NCBI GenBank assembly: GCA_001914705.1
Contig: MNDB01000108.1
Coordinates: 1 to 7,965 of the forward strand
From: Actinobacteria bacterium 13_2_20CM_68_14
Lineage (GTDB): Bacteria > Actinomycetota > Thermoleophilia > Gaiellales > Gaiellaceae
Length of the DNA: 7,965 nucleotides
Direction: 5' to 3'
In this document: piece after piece, positions 6,013-7,965 of the stretch
Layout of the letters: each line of letters starts with the position of its first letter
How positions within the stretch are numbered: the first letter of the stretch is position 1
Notes under the pieces: generated by a model
Seen by the model: only the letters and a program-made list of their open reading frames with translations
Databases searched by the model: none
What the model was told of the DNA's origin: nothing
Translations under genes and position numbers: made by a program

Positions 6013-7358
6013 TGGGACCTCGAGCGCGTCAGCTACGTGCGCGGGTCAGCGCTCAGAAAAATCGGGTCGCGAAGAGCGCCAGGCTGGACCAGCTCGCCGC
6101 GCAGTGGCGACGGATCCCCTCCGGCTACCGAGGCTGGGCCCCTTTCCTGATCCTTGTCTCACTCGCGATCACGTATCCGTTCTACGTCGCCAACCTGCCG
6201 ACGAACATCCCGGTGATCCTGACCCTCCCGACCGTCCACGACACGGTCACCATCCTCGTCTTCGTCGTCATGGCCGTCGGTCTGAACGTCGTCGTCGGCT
6301 ACGCGGGGCTGCTCGATCTCGGCTACGTCGCCTTCTACGCAATCGGCGCTTACACGGCCGGCTGGCTCGCCTCCGGCCAGTTCCAGCAGGTCAATTTCCA
6401 CTTCGGTGCGGTTGGCGTCGGGTCTTCGGAGACCGGCATCCACATTTCGGTCTGGCTCGTGCTCCTGATTGCAGGCGTCGTCACGGCGATCGGCGGCATC
6501 CTGATCGGCCTGCCGACCCTGCGGCTACGCGGGGACTACCTGGCGATCGTGACCCTCGGGTTCGGGGAGATCATCCCGCAGTTCGTCCGCAACGCCGACA
6601 ACCTGCACGGCTTCGACCTCACCCACGGCACGTTCGGGATCAGCCCGATCGACGCGCCCGGGTTCGGCCTGACGTTGCACAACGCCCTCGGCCTGCCGAT
6701 CCGCTACGACGACTCCTTTCCGCCGACGCCGGACCGGCTCTTCTTCTGGACCGTGCTCGGGATCCTGCTGCTGACGATCTTCTGCTCGATGCGCCTTCGC
6801 GACTCGCGCCTGGGCCGCGCCTGGATCGCGATTCGCGAGGACGAGACGGCGGCCGGGGCGATGGGCATCCCGCTGATGAGGACAAAGACCTGGGCCTACG
6901 CGATCGGCGCCTTTTTCGGCGGGATCGCCGGCGCCTACGTCGCCACCTTCAACTCGGGGGCTTTCCCGAGCCAGTTCGACTTCAACATCTCGATTTTCCT
7001 GCTCTGCATGGTCATCCTCGGAGGCATGGGCAGCATCTGGGGCGTCGTGCTCGCCGGGACGATCCTCGCCTGGCTGAACGTGGAGGGGCTCGCGAACATC
7101 GGCTCCTGGTTGAACTCGAACGTCTTTCCATCCAGCCACCAGATCGACGTGCCCAAGTACGAGTTCGGCATCTACGGGGTGATCATCGTGCTGATGATGC
7201 TCTTCCGACCGGTGGGCCTGATCCCGGAGCGCCGCCGCAAGCGGGAGATCGAGGAGGGAACGCGCGGGTCACTCGACGAGCCCCTGTACGAGATGCGCGG
7301 TGCCGACGAACCGGGCGCCGGCGAGCGCGGGGAGTCCGGAAGGATTCCACGAGGATGA
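6012..7358 (+). CDS. livM: Branched-chain amino acid-type ABC transporter permease LivM
   Basis: 448 residues from the ATG at 6012, which shares one base with the livH stop (TGATG). AAGGGG at 6002-6007, 4 bases upstream, favours this ATG over the GTG at 6009. It is the second membrane channel subunit. The LivM signature lies at about 90-117 (GLNVVVGYAG, LLDLGYVAFYAIGAY), then RLRGDYLAIVTLGFGEI, and the cytoplasmic coupling loop SRLGRAWIAIREDE...AMGI near 263-286. The first 42 residues are a strongly basic hydrophilic extension (many Arg/Lys), and residues from about 407 to 448 form a charged Glu/Gly/Arg-rich tail after the family-typical RPVGLIPE. Both are longer than in compact homologues and should lie in the cytoplasm. 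The stop overlaps livG by 4 bases. Confidence 0.94.
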   Translation: MGPRARQLRARVSAQKNRVAKSARLDQLAAQWRRIPSGYRGWAPFLILVSLAITYPFYVANLPTNIPVILTLPTVHDTVTILVFVVMAVGLNVVVGYAGLLDLGYVAFYAIGAYTAGWLASGQFQQVNFHFGAVGVGSSETGIHISVWLVLLIAGVVTAIGGILIGLPTLRLRGDYLAIVTLGFGEIIPQFVRNADNLHGFDLTHGTFGISPIDAPGFGLTLHNALGLPIRYDDSFPPTPDRLFFWTVLGILLLTIFCSMRLRDSRLGRAWIAIREDETAAGAMGIPLMRTKTWAYAIGAFFGGIAGAYVATFNSGAFPSQFDFNISIFLLCMVILGGMGSIWGVVLAGTILAWLNVEGLANIGSWLNSNVFPSSHQIDVPKYEFGIYGVIIVLMMLFRPVGLIPERRRKREIEEGTRGSLDEPLYEMRGADEPGAGERGESGRIPRG

Positions 7359-7965
7359 GCCAGATCCCGGGCGCTCTGCTCGTCGCCGACAACGTCCGCA
7401 AGCAGTTCGGCGGCCTGCTCGCCGTCAACGACCTCGACTTCACGATCCCGGAGCGCTCGATCGTCAGCCTGATCGGCCCGAACGGGGCCGGCAAGACGAC
7501 CTTCTTCAACATGCTCACCGGCCTCTACCGGCCGACGTCGGGCATGATCGTCTTCGACGGCGTCGACATCACCGACAAGCCGCCACACGCGATCACGAAG
7601 CTCGGTGTCGGCCGCACGTTCCAGAACATCCGCCTCTTCCCACAGATGACGGCGCTCGAGAACGTGCTCGTCGGCATGCACGCACGCCTGAAGGGCGGCA
7701 TCCTCGGCTCGATCTTCGGGCTGCCCCGCGTCCGCCGCGAGGAGCGCGATGCCGAAGAGAATGCACGCGAGCTGCTCGCCTTTTCGGGGCTGCGGAGGGT
7801 CGACGACGAGCTTGCCGAGAGCCTCTCCTACGGCGACCAGCGCCGGCTCGAGGTCGCCCGCGCGCTCGCGACGGAGCCGAAGCTGCTGCTCCTCGACGAG
7901 CCGACCGCAGGCATGAACCCGCAGGAGACGGTCGCGTTTCTCGACTTCGTCGCGAAGCTCCGCGA
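7355..7965 (+). CDS. livG: Branched-chain amino acid-type ABC transporter ATP-binding protein LivG (3' end cut by window)
   Basis: 203 residues are visible from an ATG at 7355 that overlaps the livM stop in an ATGA arrangement. GGAAGGA at 7338-7344 may serve as ribosome binding site. It is a cytosolic nucleotide-binding subunit that hydrolyses ATP to drive import. Visible motifs: Walker A GPNGAGKTT (41-49), Q-loop Gln90 in GRTFQNIRLF, ABC signature LSYGDQRRLE (157-166), and Walker B LLLLDEP (177-183) with catalytic Glu182, followed by TAGMNPQET. The stretch between Q-loop and signature (about 107-135, with GGILGSIFGLP) is the LivG-type insertion, which favours LivG over LivF. The signature has Asp161 where Gln is common. 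The D-loop is present; the H-loop lies beyond the edge. Confidence 0.94.
   Translation, partial: MSQIPGALLVADNVRKQFGGLLAVNDLDFTIPERSIVSLIGPNGAGKTTFFNMLTGLYRPTSGMIVFDGVDITDKPPHAITKLGVGRTFQNIRLFPQMTALENVLVGMHARLKGGILGSIFGLPRVRREERDAEENARELLAFSGLRRVDDELAESLSYGDQRRLEVARALATEPKLLLLDEPTAGMNPQETVAFLDFVAKLR

Noticed and set aside
7823..7852. Asp161 in the LivG signature (LSYGDQ) as a sign of an inactive ATPase
   Set aside because: The Ser and Gly of the signature, both Walker motifs, the Q-loop and the catalytic Glu are intact; variation at this position is tolerated in ABC ATPases.

Overview
The window looks like chromosomal DNA from a high-G+C Gram-positive bacterium. The best guess is the Actinomycetota, possibly a soil Thermoleophilia lineage (Solirubrobacterales/Gaiellales-like). 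This rests on the strong GC bias at third codon positions, a zinc-ribbon/cyclase/ATPase/TPR multidomain regulator of a type abundant in actinobacteria, a tRNA gene without encoded CCA, and a liv-type ABC transporter whose lipoprotein has a Gly/Ser-rich linker. The lineage is inference only; no rRNA or marker gene is present.

Layout. The left part (1-2940, minus strand) is one very large reading frame, open to the window edge. Its 980 visible residues hold an N-terminal zinc ribbon, a class III nucleotide cyclase domain, a STAND/AAA-type ATPase and a long TPR-like helical tail. It may be read from a leaderless transcript. Just upstream on the same strand is an intact tRNA-Leu(CAA) at 3067-3152. 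Positions 3153-3484 (332 bases) contain no intact gene. They hold a perfect 13-bp hairpin, an imperfect palindrome, a decayed partial second copy of the same tRNA-Leu gene, and then the promoter and ribosome binding site of the rightward operon.

The right part (3485-7965, plus strand) is a branched-chain-amino-acid-type (HAAT family) ABC importer in the order: substrate-binding lipoprotein, LivH permease, LivM permease, LivG ATPase (cut by the right edge). A strong hairpin directly after the lipoprotein gene, followed by a possible second promoter, suggests the binding protein is made in excess over the membrane and ATPase parts. livH, livM and livG overlap by 1 and 4 bases and are probably translationally coupled. 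A livF ATPase would be expected beyond the right edge. The binding protein captures substrate outside the membrane, LivH/LivM form the channel, and LivG (with LivF) powers transport.

I see no clearly new biological system. The most unusual parts are the tRNA-Leu partial duplication with its flanking inverted repeats, and the atypical substrate-pocket residue of the cyclase.
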